A DNA stretch of 64,000 nt from Psychrobacillus sp042945595 (GTDB lineage: Bacteria > Bacillota > Bacilli > Bacillales_A > Planococcaceae): NCBI RefSeq assembly GCF_042945595.1, contig NZ_CP168493.1, positions 992,001-1,056,000 on the forward strand, given 5' to 3'. The position numbers were made by a program, and so were the translations under genes. The stretch's first letter is position 1; every line of letters starts with the position of its first letter. The notes under the pieces were generated by a model, which saw only the letters and a program-made list of their open reading frames with translations, made no database searches and was not told where the DNA came from. Positions 26,548 to 35,293 of this stretch are shown one piece after another.

Positions 26548-27855
26548 TTGAGAAAACAGTCTAAATGGAAGCTACGTATATTAATCGTAGCTACATCAGC
26601 AGCACTTTTATTCACAGGACCAAGTGCACTAGCTAATTCTTTAAATGATTTAAAAAATGAAAAGAAACAATTAGAACAAAAAAAAGATTCGATTCATTCG
26701 AATATTAAAGAAACAGAAAATAAAATCGGTCAAAATATGTCGAAAATCGACCAAATCATGGCGCAAATAAAAGCGTTAGATTCTGAAATAATAGAAACTG
26801 AGAACAAAATCTCTACTGTTTTGAATGAAATCAAATTAACAACCAATGAGATTGAAAAATTACATGCGTCCATTACCGAATTGGAACGTAAAATTGAAGA
26901 GCGTGATGAACTTTTAAAAGAGCGCATTCGTGCAGTCCAAGTAAGTGGTGGATCCGTCAGCTACTTAGATGTATTACTTGGAGCAAATAGCTTCATCGAT
27001 TTTATTGACCGTTTTTCAGCTGTTAGTACCCTAATGGAAGCGGATCGGGCAATTCTAAAAGAACAAGCAGATGATAAAAAACAATTAGAAGAACAAAAAG
27101 TAAGCTTAGAGAAAAAGTTAAATGACCAAGAAGAAAGAAAAAAAAATTTAGGTAACTTAAAAGCTTCTTTAGATAAACAAAAAGATTCAAAAGGAACGCT
27201 TATCGATCAATTAGAGGCTGAACAAGCTAAGTTAAATACGCAGAAGCAAGAGTTGGAAACTGAATATGATGATATATTGGAATTAAGTGAAGATGTTCAA
27301 CATCAAATTGTTGCGGAGCAAAAACGTTTAGCAGAAGTTGCTAGAAAAGCAGCCGAAGAGAAAAAACGTAAAGCAGCTGAAGAACGTAAGCGTCAGCAAG
27401 CTGCTAGTGGTTCTTCCGTAGCAATTCCAGATGTTTCTCCAGGATCATGGACGAAACCCGCAAATGGGCGAATAACTTCAGGTTTTGGCTCTAGAATACA
27501 TCCAATTTATGGTGCAGAAAAAATGCATTACGGAACTGATTTCGCAAATAGTATCGGTACGCCAGTTGTCTCAGCTGCTGATGGTGTAGTTTCATACGCT
27601 TCTCCACTAAGTACCTACGGAAATGTTATTATGGTAACACACTCGATTGATGGTGAAGTTTTCACTTCATTGTATGCACATTTGAGCAGTATAAAAGTAA
27701 CTGTTGGACAAGTTGTTTCAAAAGGCCAAATTATTGGAGCGATCGGAACGACTGGTAACTCTACTGGACCTCATTTACATTTTGAAATTCATATTGGATA
27801 CTGGGAAGGTATGGCGAAAAATGCCGTCAATCCTCTAAGATATATTTCACTATAA
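26548..27855 (+). CDS. coiled-coil M23 peptidoglycan endopeptidase, probable FtsEX partner
   Basis: 435 residues. Signal peptide (about 1-29, cleavage near ALA-NS), then a long coiled coil (about 30-255, rich in K, E, L and Q), an alanine/lysine-rich segment and a LytM/M23 domain from about 310. Zinc ligands look intact: HYGTDF and the final PHLHFEI, with YAHLS between. The plan matches EnvC/PcsB-type FtsEX partners, but unlike EnvC the active site is not degenerate. TTG start at 26548 with GAGAGGAG ahead. It lies 23 bases after ftsX, so it is very likely in the same operon. Confidence 0.92.
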   Translation: MRKQSKWKLRILIVATSAALLFTGPSALANSLNDLKNEKKQLEQKKDSIHSNIKETENKIGQNMSKIDQIMAQIKALDSEIIETENKISTVLNEIKLTTNEIEKLHASITELERKIEERDELLKERIRAVQVSGGSVSYLDVLLGANSFIDFIDRFSAVSTLMEADRAILKEQADDKKQLEEQKVSLEKKLNDQEERKKNLGNLKASLDKQKDSKGTLIDQLEAEQAKLNTQKQELETEYDDILELSEDVQHQIVAEQKRLAEVARKAAEEKKRKAAEERKRQQAASGSSVAIPDVSPGSWTKPANGRITSGFGSRIHPIYGAEKMHYGTDFANSIGTPVVSAADGVVSYASPLSTYGNVIMVTHSIDGEVFTSLYAHLSSIKVTVGQVVSKGQIIGAIGTTGNSTGPHLHFEIHIGYWEGMAKNAVNPLRYISL

Positions 27856-27880
27856 TAAGCGGCTAATATCGCTTCAAGCT

Positions 27881-27925
27881 GTAGACAAACTCGATAAAAA
27901 TCGAGTTTGTCTACAGTTTTTTTCT
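27881..27925 (+). terminator. terminator of the ftsE-ftsX-M23 operon
   Basis: A perfect 15-bp stem, GTAGACAAACTCGAT paired with ATCGAGTTTGTCTAC, with a loop of AAAA and a following T run. Confidence 0.92.
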
Positions 27926-27949
27926 TTTAAAATAGAAAACAGGAAAAAT

Positions 27950-28045
27950 GGAGGTCGGAAAAAGATACTCGTTTTCCGAGGACGAAGCTCCCAGCCTCCT
28001 CCTTGTCTCCGCTTCGTGCGGGGTCTAGCTGGTCCGTACTTCCGT
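27950..28045. repeat. degenerate copy of the GC-rich dispersed repeat (minus orientation)
   Basis: On the minus strand it reads AGCTAGACCCCGCA, then GCGGAGACAAGGAGGAGGCT, then CTCGGAAAACGAG, a worn version of the AGCTGAAGACCCCGCAG and GAGGAGGCTG words found at 1351-1465. It occupies part of the 400-bp gap between the M23 gene and the thioredoxin gene. Confidence 0.55.
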
Positions 28046-28065
28046 TAGAGAGTAGGCAAACATTT

Positions 28066-28125
28066 GGTCGCTTTCACAGTGAGGCTGGTTACTTTCATCT
28101 AATAACGGTCATTCTTTGCCATTAA
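28066..28125. repeat. 20-21-bp-phased short-word array (GGTYRCTTTC class)
   Basis: GGTCGCTTTC, GGTTACTTTC and GGTCATTCTT begin at 28066, 28087 and 28107. Short, three units only. The rest of the gap up to 28315 shows no gene. Confidence 0.45.
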
Positions 28126-28330
28126 TACCCTTATCCGTAACTTCATTTATCCGAACAAAAGTCTTCTCAGAAAAGATTGCACTTTTATTCAGCTCAATAA
28201 GTGATTTTTCGAAATATATAATGTTAAAACAACAAATTAGTATTCTCCATGCGATTATGCATATAATAGGAGCGGTAGAATATTCTTAAATTCAAATAGC
28301 TGCTGCAAACTAATTGGAGGGGGAAAAGCT

Positions 28331-28903
28331 GTGAAGAAAAAAATAATCGGTTTAGTAGCCGTTGCATGTTTAGTTGCAATTGCGACCATTTCGTTTGTAA
28401 AAAATAATGTAGATAAGACCGAAGCATTAGCAAATGAACAGCTAGGAACTGATTTAGCTACTGATCCTGCAAATGAAGGCGTTGGAAAAGGAGATAGTGC
28501 CCCAAACTTTAAACTTACTACGCTGGAAGGAAAAGAAGTATCTTTAGCAGATTATAAAGGAAAAAAAGTCGTCTTAAACTTTTGGGCAACTTGGTGTCCT
28601 CCTTGTAAAGCGGAAATGCCTCATATGCAAAACTATTACGAAGATATGGCAGTGAAAGAAAATGTAGAAATCTTAGCGGTTAATTTGGATTCGGGAATGG
28701 ATAATGTAAAAGCATTTCAAGAAGATTATGCATTAAGTTTCCCTATTCTTTTAGATGAAGAAGGTAAAGTAGGGAAAATCTATCAAGCTATTACGATTCC
28801 TACTACATATATAATCGATACAAATGGAACGATTCAAAATAAAATAGTTGGCCCGATGGATGAACAAATGCTGACGGATTTAGTTAAAAGTCTTAATGAA
28901 TAG
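28331..28903 (+). CDS. membrane-anchored thioredoxin-like protein, ResA/TlpA type
   Basis: 190 residues: one N-terminal membrane anchor (about 4-22), a linker, then a thioredoxin fold of the TlpA/ResA group starting GDSAPNFKLTTLEGKEVSL. The redox motif WCPPC lies near residue 90 and the cis-proline loop TIPTTYIID near 158. ResA-like proteins reduce the cysteines of apocytochrome c outside the cell, and a c-type cytochrome (cccB) lies 3.7 kb upstream; the link is only suggestive. GTG start with GGAGGGGG ahead. A role in general disulfide reduction is equally possible. Confidence 0.88.
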   Translation: MKKKIIGLVAVACLVAIATISFVKNNVDKTEALANEQLGTDLATDPANEGVGKGDSAPNFKLTTLEGKEVSLADYKGKKVVLNFWATWCPPCKAEMPHMQNYYEDMAVKENVEILAVNLDSGMDNVKAFQEDYALSFPILLDEEGKVGKIYQAITIPTTYIIDTNGTIQNKIVGPMDEQMLTDLVKSLNE

Positions 28904-28971
28904 CCGATTTTTGTGCAAGTATTAAACTCCAATCTTTTCACATATATTAGTGGAAAAGTAGGAGGTATAGC

Positions 28972-30390
28972 TTGCGCAAAAGTCGGATTTTTTTATATGT
29001 TTTTTTGTTTATTATTTTGATAGGTGTAGTGTATTTTTGGGTCGGGAAATCTTCAACGAAACAACAAGTGACTATTAGTAATAGTCAAGTAATTGATGAG
29101 GCATTTCAATTAATTAAAAAAGAAGCGGTATTTTCCAAAAATGATAAGCAAATAGTAGAAGGTGCAATTCGTGGAATGGCACAGGCACTAGATGATCCAC
29201 ATAGTACTTATTTAACTGAAGAAGAAGCAACTGCACATGATGCATCTCTTGCAGAAGAGCGTGTTGGGATTGGAGCAGAAATAGCAATTTCAGATGGAAA
29301 ATTTATCGTAGTTGCGCCACTGAAAGACTCTCCCGCATTTAAAGCAGGTTTGAAACCACAAGATGAAATTGTTCGAGTGAACGGCGAGAGACTCAATGGA
29401 AAAACTTTATCGGATCTTGTGAAAATGTTAAGTGGAGAAAAAGGAACGAGTCTCAAAATGACCGTTTATCGTTCAAGCGAGGAACGGCATGTGGAACTAC
29501 ATATGAAACGGGAAACGATTGCCATGCATTCAGTTTCGAGTGAAGTATATGAAGTGGATGGATATTCGATTGGAATTGTTGCCATTTCTATATTCGGAGA
29601 AAAAACTGGTGAGGAATGGAAAACACAAACAAAATCATTAGTGGATAGAGGAATTGAGGGTCTACTTATTGATGTGAGAGGAAATCCAGGCGGTTATTTG
29701 TATAGCGTGTCTGCTATTGTTAGTACGCTACTTGAAAATGGGAAGACGTTTGCTTATATGCAAGATCCAAATGGAGTGCTTGAGATGCTAAACACGGAAA
29801 GTAAGGAAAAGCCTTATTTGAATAAAATTCCAGTCGTCTTATTGCAAAATGGTACCAGTGCCTCTGCTAGTGAAGTTTTAGCTGGAGCATTAAAAGATAA
29901 TAAACGTGCGATGATCGTTGGAGAAACAAGCTATGGAAAAGGCACTGTCCAAGAAACACATCCTCTTTCAAATGGGGGTAAACTAAAAATTTCCACACAT
30001 AAATGGCTTACACCAAAGCAAGAATGGATTCATCACAAAGGAATTCAAGCAGATTTGAAAGTAGAGCCAAATGAATTGTACACAATGGATGTTAAATATC
30101 CACATGGAGAATTTAGAGTGGGAGATTATGGAGAAGAAATAAAGTACGCTCAAAATATACTTGCTGCTTTAGGATACAATATTGTTCGAAAAGATGGTTA
30201 TTTTGATGAAGATACCATGAAGGCAGTAGAAAAATACCGTGAAGAAAATAAATTAGAATCTAATAATGAAATAGATGATGTATTCTTCCAGTCACTTTCT
30301 AAAAATATTAGTGATTATAAGAGTCTAAAAGAAAACGATAAGCAATTGCAAATGGGGATAAGTTATTTAATTCATGACTTGAAAAAATAA
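28972..30390 (+). CDS. ctpB: S41 carboxy-terminal processing protease
   Basis: 472-residue exported protease. One membrane anchor (about 4-24), a PDZ domain (about 90-165, GIGAEIAISDGKFIVVAP to IVRVNGERLNGKTL), the S41 catalytic core with serine in GTSASASEVLAGAL (around 297) and lysine in SYGKGTVQ (around 323), and a C-terminal peptidoglycan-binding-type domain (about 380-440, GEEIKYAQNILAALGYN). B. subtilis CtpB cuts SpoIVFB partners during sporulation and is encoded near ftsEX and minJ, as here. TTG start preceded by AGGAGG. Confidence 0.93.
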   Translation: MRKSRIFLYVFLFIILIGVVYFWVGKSSTKQQVTISNSQVIDEAFQLIKKEAVFSKNDKQIVEGAIRGMAQALDDPHSTYLTEEEATAHDASLAEERVGIGAEIAISDGKFIVVAPLKDSPAFKAGLKPQDEIVRVNGERLNGKTLSDLVKMLSGEKGTSLKMTVYRSSEERHVELHMKRETIAMHSVSSEVYEVDGYSIGIVAISIFGEKTGEEWKTQTKSLVDRGIEGLLIDVRGNPGGYLYSVSAIVSTLLENGKTFAYMQDPNGVLEMLNTESKEKPYLNKIPVVLLQNGTSASASEVLAGALKDNKRAMIVGETSYGKGTVQETHPLSNGGKLKISTHKWLTPKQEWIHHKGIQADLKVEPNELYTMDVKYPHGEFRVGDYGEEIKYAQNILAALGYNIVRKDGYFDEDTMKAVEKYREENKLESNNEIDDVFFQSLSKNISDYKSLKENDKQLQMGISYLIHDLKK

Positions 30391-30476
30391 GATTATTCTA
30401 AAATCCTATACGCAAAGCCTCTCCCTTTTGTTACAATAATAGAATGGATAGTCTGTAAGAGATGGGGGTGCGTAAA

Positions 30477-31628
30477 GTGGAAGATATTTTGATCGATTTG
30501 GCTAAAGGAATAGGAGTATTTTTTCTACATCCTGCAGTATATATTACGCTTCTTTTTTCTATATTAATTGGTTATTTTCGTGTGAAGAGAGAAAGAAAAC
30601 ATTTCCGCGCTAGAATATTATGGGGTTGGACAGAGTTCAAGCACTTACTGGATGGGTATGTCTGGGCAATAATCCTTTCTGTTCTTAGCATAGCAATAGG
30701 TCTTGTCGTTCCATCTTCTTGGTTATTTAGTTATAGTGCATGGATGATTTTATTTATATTACTATTTGTGTACCAACTTGGCTCTGCCATTTATGCGATG
30801 GCACTTGGAGTTGTTACGTTGTATGTGATGAATAGGTACGATTGGACTTTTCCTAATTTTACTGGATTTAATATTATGCAAGAAGCAGTTGTTCCAATAG
30901 CAATTTTAGCTGGCTTGTTGTTAATTGTGGAAGGTATTCTTATACAAAAGCATGGCGCAACAAATGCCTCTCCGAAACTAGTGAAAACAGCAAGAGGTAG
31001 CAAAGCAATTGAATATGTAACGAAACGCTTATGGTTATTACCTGTTTTATTAGTTGTACCAGGAGAAGTCATTTCTACCTATCTCCCATATTGGCCGCAA
31101 TTTAGATTAGGAGAATCAACATTTTCACTAATTTTATTTCCATTTGTCATTGGATTCCAGCAAAAAAGCAGAAGAACATTGGCAGTGGAGTTTTTCCCTC
31201 GCTATGGGAAACAAGTTTGGCAATTAGGGATAGCAATCCTAGTTATAGCAGCAGTAGGGTATATCATGCCGCTTATTAGTGGAGTTGCTTTAATCATCGG
31301 GGTTATTGCTAGATTATTGCTTTCATATATTGCCTATAAAAAAGAAACGTCCGGAACTTTTGCTGTTTCTCCTCAGTCTAAAGGTGTTATGATTGCAGGT
31401 GTTTTAGAAGATTCACCAGCAGAGAAAATGGGACTTCTCATCGGTGAGTGTATTGTTAAAGTAAACGGACACAAAGTGACGAACGAGAACGAACTTTATG
31501 AAGCCGTTCAAATTAATGCAGCTCACTGTCGCTTAGAAATAGTAGATGTGGGTGGAGAACTCCGTTTACGGCAACATATATTGTTCAAACATGATCATTA
31601 TCGACTAGGCTTAATATTAGTTAGGTAG
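30477..31628 (+). CDS. minJ: polytopic membrane protein with C-terminal PDZ domain, MinJ-like
   Basis: 383 residues: about eight membrane helices over the first 290 residues, then a PDZ-like domain (about 300-380: GVMIAGVLEDSPAEKMGLLIGECIVKVNGHKV). In B. subtilis the gene right after ctpB is minJ (yvjD), whose product bridges DivIVA and MinD to place the division site; gene order and architecture agree, sequence identity was not measured. GTG at 30477 lies after GGGGGTG; an ATG at 30462 would overlap that ribosome site. Followed at once by csbA. Confidence 0.83.
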   Translation: MEDILIDLAKGIGVFFLHPAVYITLLFSILIGYFRVKRERKHFRARILWGWTEFKHLLDGYVWAIILSVLSIAIGLVVPSSWLFSYSAWMILFILLFVYQLGSAIYAMALGVVTLYVMNRYDWTFPNFTGFNIMQEAVVPIAILAGLLLIVEGILIQKHGATNASPKLVKTARGSKAIEYVTKRLWLLPVLLVVPGEVISTYLPYWPQFRLGESTFSLILFPFVIGFQQKSRRTLAVEFFPRYGKQVWQLGIAILVIAAVGYIMPLISGVALIIGVIARLLLSYIAYKKETSGTFAVSPQSKGVMIAGVLEDSPAEKMGLLIGECIVKVNGHKVTNENELYEAVQINAAHCRLEIVDVGGELRLRQHILFKHDHYRLGLILVR

Positions 31629-31636
31629 GAGGAGTT

Positions 31637-31885
31637 ATGGAATCATTATCGGTATCAACACAAATAATATTAGCCATTTTTTCTCCAGCACTTCTCGTCC
31701 TATTATTTACACGAATTACATTTAATCATTATGTCGCATTAATCTTGACGGTTGCACTATTTGCAGCATCGGTCTATGCTGGCTACACGCATAGATGGTG
31801 GATCTATATGATAGATGCTGCATCTTTAACCATTGGATTTTGGTACGTCACCCATATGAGAAATAAAAAAGAATCCGCCTCTTAA
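31637..31885 (+). CDS. csbA: small membrane protein, CsbA family (DUF2198)
   Basis: 82 residues with three membrane helices (about 6-23, 28-45, 52-72). The middle, RITFNHYVALILTVALFAAS, resembles B. subtilis CsbA, a sigma-B-dependent protein of unknown role. It follows minJ by eight bases with AGGAGG. In B. subtilis uvrB-uvrA come next; here only repeats follow. Confidence 0.82.
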   Translation: MESLSVSTQIILAIFSPALLVLLFTRITFNHYVALILTVALFAASVYAGYTHRWWIYMIDAASLTIGFWYVTHMRNKKESAS

Positions 31886-31908
31886 AAAATAAGAGTGCGG
31901 ATTTTTTA
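31872..31908 (+). terminator. terminator of the ctpB-minJ-csbA unit
   Basis: ATCCGCCTCTTA pairs with TAAGAGTGCGGAT (one bulge), then six T. It overlaps the last codons of csbA. Confidence 0.85.
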
Positions 31909-32040
31909 TAGGAGAGAAATATAAGGAAGCGAGTCTGTTGATTATCCATCTTCTTCTATTTAATGAAACGAGATACTGGCTTACAGTTTTATGTTTCAGT
32001 TAGCTTTTTAGAAATAGTGCGAACTAATAATATACCGCTA

Positions 32041-32166
32041 GGATTTCCACTTCAGGGCGGACGCTTTCCGCGGGCATGGCTTCAGCCGCTTCCTTCGCTG
32101 GCGCTCAGTCCAGGGTCTTCAGCTCATGCTATTCCCGCTGGAGTCGCCGCCCTTTCGCTACAATCC
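32041..32166 (-). repeat. GC-rich dispersed repeat, copy A
   Basis: Read on the minus strand it begins GGATTGTAGCGAAAGGGCGG, continues with GACTCCAGCGGGAATAG, AGCTGAAGACCC and GCCCGCGGAAAGCGTCCGCC and ends GTGGAAATCC. Its left end matches copy B (32509-32534) with one difference in 26 bases. Confidence 0.8.
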
Positions 32167-32230
32167 AATAGAGCTTGCTAGTTATTCAAAGTCGGGTAAT
32201 TACGTATAAAAAGGTGAAGAATAAATGCTT

Positions 32231-32290
32231 TTCCAACTAAACTTCCCTTTTTTCCAACTAAATGCTCTAAAATTCCAACTAAATATTAAA
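32231..32290. repeat. exact 21-bp-period array of TTCCAACTAAA words (3 units)
   Basis: CCAACTAAA starts at 32233, 32254 and 32275, exactly 21 bp apart, with differing bases between. It lies between the two inverted repeat copies. Confidence 0.75.
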
Positions 32291-32508
32291 AGGTGCCACA
32301 AGCAAAGTGGTTATTTGTTAGTACGCATTATTGATCGTGTGTCCAATTAATAAGTGTCATCTCATTCCAAGTAAACCCATTATATTGAGGGGATGGTCGC
32401 GTTCAGTAGCTAGTTTGTCAAGTTCATCCATTTATTGAATTTTATTTTAGACAATACTTCATAACATTTAATGGCGAGTAGTGATACTGACTAGTTAGCA
32501 AATATGGT

Positions 32509-32638
32509 GGATTGTAGCGGAAGGGCGGCGACTCCTGCCGGATGAGGGAGACAGATGTGCCATCACAAGCGGCGCGCATGCGTCGGTGATGGCACATCGC
32601 TCACCCGGCGGAAAGCGTCCGCCCTGCAGCGGAAATCC
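32509..32638 (+). repeat. GC-rich dispersed repeat, copy B, with a different palindromic core
   Basis: Outer parts match copy A in inverse orientation (GGATTGTAGCGGAAGGGCGG at the left, GGAAAGCGTCCGCCCTG and GGAAATCC at the right). The centre is replaced by a separate perfect 13-bp inverted repeat, GATGTGCCATCAC (32554-32566) and GTGATGGCACATC (32586-32598), around a 19-base GC-rich loop. Confidence 0.8.
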
Positions 32639-32882
32639 CAACGGTAACTTTCTTACGACACACTATATCTACAGTAAGACGGAAGACTAATCGTAGATCG
32701 ACCTAAATGTATTAGTTGGAAAAAATATGATAATCAACAGTCATGATAAGGAAGTGAATAACCGAAGTTCAAGTAGCTATAACGCAAGATTGTTCTTTCA
32801 AATCGCAAATGCACTGCCCTTCTTCTAATAGAAAACTATAATTGCAATAATCCACTATGTATCTATAATACTCAAATATTTT

Positions 32883-33191
32883 TCAAAACAATAAACTATA
32901 AACTGCTAAAACTCCAATTGTTCCTAGCACAACTACCATTACATTTGTAGAGATAATGGCTAGTGTGAATGCGACAACTGCACCAATAAGTCCAAATAAT
33001 AAATTCCCTTGTTGCACATATAAAATAGCTGGGAAAATTAATGCTCCTAGGACTGCAAATGGTATATTGCTTAATACACCTGAGATAACAGGGGGTAATT
33101 TTTTACCTTCTAAAAAAGTAAGCGGGAAAACCCTAGGGATATATGTGACAAGAGCCATTCCAAATATCGTCCACCAATACCAAGCACCCAT
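32883..33191 (-). CDS. azlD: branched-chain amino acid transport protein AzlD
   Basis: 102 residues with three to four membrane helices and the family pattern TYIPRVFPLTFLEGKKLPP near the start. AzlD is the small partner of AzlC. It starts four bases after the azlC stop, so the two are co-translated. B. subtilis azlCD give resistance to 4-azaleucine when expressed, consistent with export of branched-chain amino acids. Confidence 0.9.
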   Translation of the reverse strand: MGAWYWWTIFGMALVTYIPRVFPLTFLEGKKLPPVISGVLSNIPFAVLGALIFPAILYVQQGNLLFGLIGAVVAFTLAIISTNVMVVVLGTIGVLAVYSLLF

Positions 33192-33195
33192 AAGT

Positions 33196-33903
33196 TTAGG
33201 CTCCTTCCGGCAAGTTTAGGCTTTGTCTTGCATAAATAATTTCGACAAAAATAGAAGACGCAAGCGTAGCGACTAAAATAGCCCAACCTGTTGATAATAA
33301 ACCTGTCCAATAAAAAAATCCGTTTATAATAGCAGCAAACAGCGCTAGCATCACTACTTTTCGATTGCCGCGCATAGAAGGGACTAGTAACCCAACGAAC
33401 ATGGCGTATAAAGCAATTGACATAGCTGCTTGTAAAAAGGCAGGTAGGTTAGCTCCTATGATATGTCCAATAGCGGTAAATAAAACCCAACTGCTATAGC
33501 CAATTAAGGCAACACCAAAGGCAAAAGAAGTTTGTACTTTCTCTTCTTTCTGTGTTGCTAATACGGAAAAAGATTCATCCGTTATCCCAAAAGCATAAAT
33601 TCCTTTAACCCATCTCTTTTCACTATGCATCTTTTCATTCAGCGCAGCCGTCATTAAGAAGTGACGAATGTTGACGACAAATGTATTTAAAACTATTAAA
33701 ATAGGATCCACGCCATTTGAAATAAGCGTTAATGACATATATTGAGATGCACCGGCAAATACAAAAATGCTCATTGCAGTTGCTTCCACAATAGAAAGTC
33801 CAGTCGTTTTTGCTAATAAACCAAATGTTAATGCAACAGGGAAGTAGCCAATTGCAATACTAATCCCTGCTCTTAAACCTTTTACAAATGAATTATTATT
33901 CAT
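33196..33903 (-). CDS. azlC: branched-chain amino acid permease AzlC
   Basis: 235-residue membrane protein with six to seven helices and the conserved AzlC motifs GYFPVALTFGLLA, FAGASQYM and NIRHFLM. With AzlD it forms a branched-chain amino acid exporter. No azlB (Lrp-type) regulator gene is next to it. Transcribed divergently from the TVP38 gene; the 180-bp space between is AT-rich with the inexact palindrome ACTATA-N4-TATAGT near 33950. Confidence 0.92.
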   Translation of the reverse strand: MNNNSFVKGLRAGISIAIGYFPVALTFGLLAKTTGLSIVEATAMSIFVFAGASQYMSLTLISNGVDPILIVLNTFVVNIRHFLMTAALNEKMHSEKRWVKGIYAFGITDESFSVLATQKEEKVQTSFAFGVALIGYSSWVLFTAIGHIIGANLPAFLQAAMSIALYAMFVGLLVPSMRGNRKVVMLALFAAIINGFFYWTGLLSTGWAILVATLASSIFVEIIYARQSLNLPEGA

Positions 33904-34086
33904 AATAAGCTTTAAACCCCTTTTAAAATACGAATGAACAAATTATACTATATATCTATAGTTTTATACATATGAAAATTGGGAATAGTATAAATATACA
34001 TACATGTGAACGAAAAGCATTATTAAACAAGTTTCATTTCCACATAATGAAAAAAATACTTATTAATATCATAGAGGAGAGTCATC

Positions 34087-34713
34087 ATGCCTAGCTGGTT
34101 TTCATTTGAAACATTGACTAATTTGACACAAGATTACCGAGCACTTGGACCGTTGACTGGCCTTCTTCTACCTTTCTTAGAAGCTTTTTTACCTTTTTTA
34201 CCATTAGTCGTTTTTATTATAGCGAATGTCAATGCATACGGAATTTTATTGGGATTTTTATTGTCTTGGATAGGTTCTGCTGCGGGTGCATACACGGTAT
34301 TTTTAGTGATCCGAAAATATGGACGAGCAAGAGCTTTAGGTTTTATTACTAGGCATGAAAGAATTCAAAAGTTAATATTATGGGTAGAGAGAAATGGTTT
34401 TGGTCCATTGTTTTTACTTATATGCTTTCCTTTTACTCCATCCGCTCTTATTAACATAGTTGCTGGATTGTCAAATATAAAAAAGAAAACGTACTTATGG
34501 ACGGTCACATTAGGTAAATTAATCATGATCTTAGTCGTAAGTTTCATCGGGTCAGACATAAAAGCACTTGTAACCCAGCCAATAAGAACGATAATAGTAG
34601 CCCTCATTATAGTTATTCTTTGGTTTGTAGGAAAGAGTGTGGAAAAAAGAATAAATAATAAAGTAGAAGCAGACTTTATATCCATTCCTGCGGAGAGACG
34701 AACTAAAAAGTGA
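34087..34713 (+). CDS. TVP38/TMEM64 (VTT-domain) membrane protein
   Basis: 208 residues with five to six membrane helices and the VTT core (PFLEAFLPFLPLVVFIIANVNAYGILLGFLLSWIGSAAGAYTVFLVIRKYG, here about residues 29-80) including the F-x-P-x-L turn region. DedA/VTT proteins act as lipid scramblases or carriers in several systems, but bacterial TVP38 members are mostly uncharacterised. AGAGGAG ribosome site. Single gene. Confidence 0.88.
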   Translation: MPSWFSFETLTNLTQDYRALGPLTGLLLPFLEAFLPFLPLVVFIIANVNAYGILLGFLLSWIGSAAGAYTVFLVIRKYGRARALGFITRHERIQKLILWVERNGFGPLFLLICFPFTPSALINIVAGLSNIKKKTYLWTVTLGKLIMILVVSFIGSDIKALVTQPIRTIIVALIIVILWFVGKSVEKRINNKVEADFISIPAERRTKK

Positions 34714-35293
34714 AATTAGTGGAATTTTTAAAAAAGAATGTATATGGAATTGTTTGCTAGGTAAGTCCTAGATACAGATGGATTCTGGTTAGTTAAGGGT
34801 TGCTCTAATCTTGCAAGGGTTTGATCTGGACTATTTTTTACTTTTATCGTTTACAGTATACATGAATCAGTGGGCAGATGATTAGAATTGGTTGTAATTG
34901 AAAAAAATAGATAAAATCCATTAATAAAGAAGCGCTGTGCGAACTTCATTGCATCTTCGTCCGCTTTTAAAAGAATAGAAAGTATCTAATCTCTCATTAA
35001 CCAAACCTTACGCACCATGTTTCTACATATTTCAAGAAGGTGACGGACAAACATCCGCCACAAGATTACCGGAAAAAGTGTAGCCGATGCTTCGTCCAAA
35101 GCACTTTGAAAATAGTAAAGACAGCATGGGCTCAAAGTAATCCTGCGTTTTTCTTATGAAAAATAATAAATATTGCTCTATTAATATGGCGACACTAAAT
35201 TTAAATTTCGAATAATTTCCAACTCTACTGGATGTTTTGTACAATAGAGAGAAGGAATTATTCGTTTTTTATTTTAAGAAAGTAGGTGCGAAT
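34714..35293. other. 580-bp interval upstream of addB, no gene seen
   Basis: AT-rich. A piece at 34930-34975 reads, on the minus strand, AAAAGCGGACGAAG, a worn relative of the AAAAGCGGACGGAGCC word at 45048-45130. Several weak inverted repeats are present but no convincing terminator, riboswitch or open frame with a ribosome site. The addB promoter must lie here but could not be assigned. Confidence 0.5.

Larger units (their letters stand above)
31909..32882. other. 974-bp non-coding, repeat-rich interval between csbA and azlD
   Basis: Contains two GC-rich repeat elements in opposite orientation (32041-32166 and 32509-32638), a three-unit 21-bp array (32231-32290) and AT-rich remainder. Open frames here, such as 31963-32181 on the plus strand, run through the repeat and have no ribosome site. 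No RNA gene was recognised. Confidence 0.7.

Noticed and set aside
28224..28433. 69-codon minus-strand open frame over the thioredoxin gene start
   Set aside because: Opposes a well-supported gene and has no ribosome site.
31963..32181. 72-codon plus-strand open frame
   Set aside because: It runs across GC-rich repeat copy A, has no ribosome site and no protein-like conservation.
33940..33960. CodY or Lrp site upstream of azlC
   Set aside because: The AATTTTC half site there matches only about 10 of 15 CodY positions and the palindrome ACTATA-N4-TATAGT is simple AT-rich sequence, so it was left as a comment only.
34714..35293. Structured RNA in the gap upstream of addB
   Set aside because: Only weak imperfect hairpins were seen and no known riboswitch or ncRNA signature.
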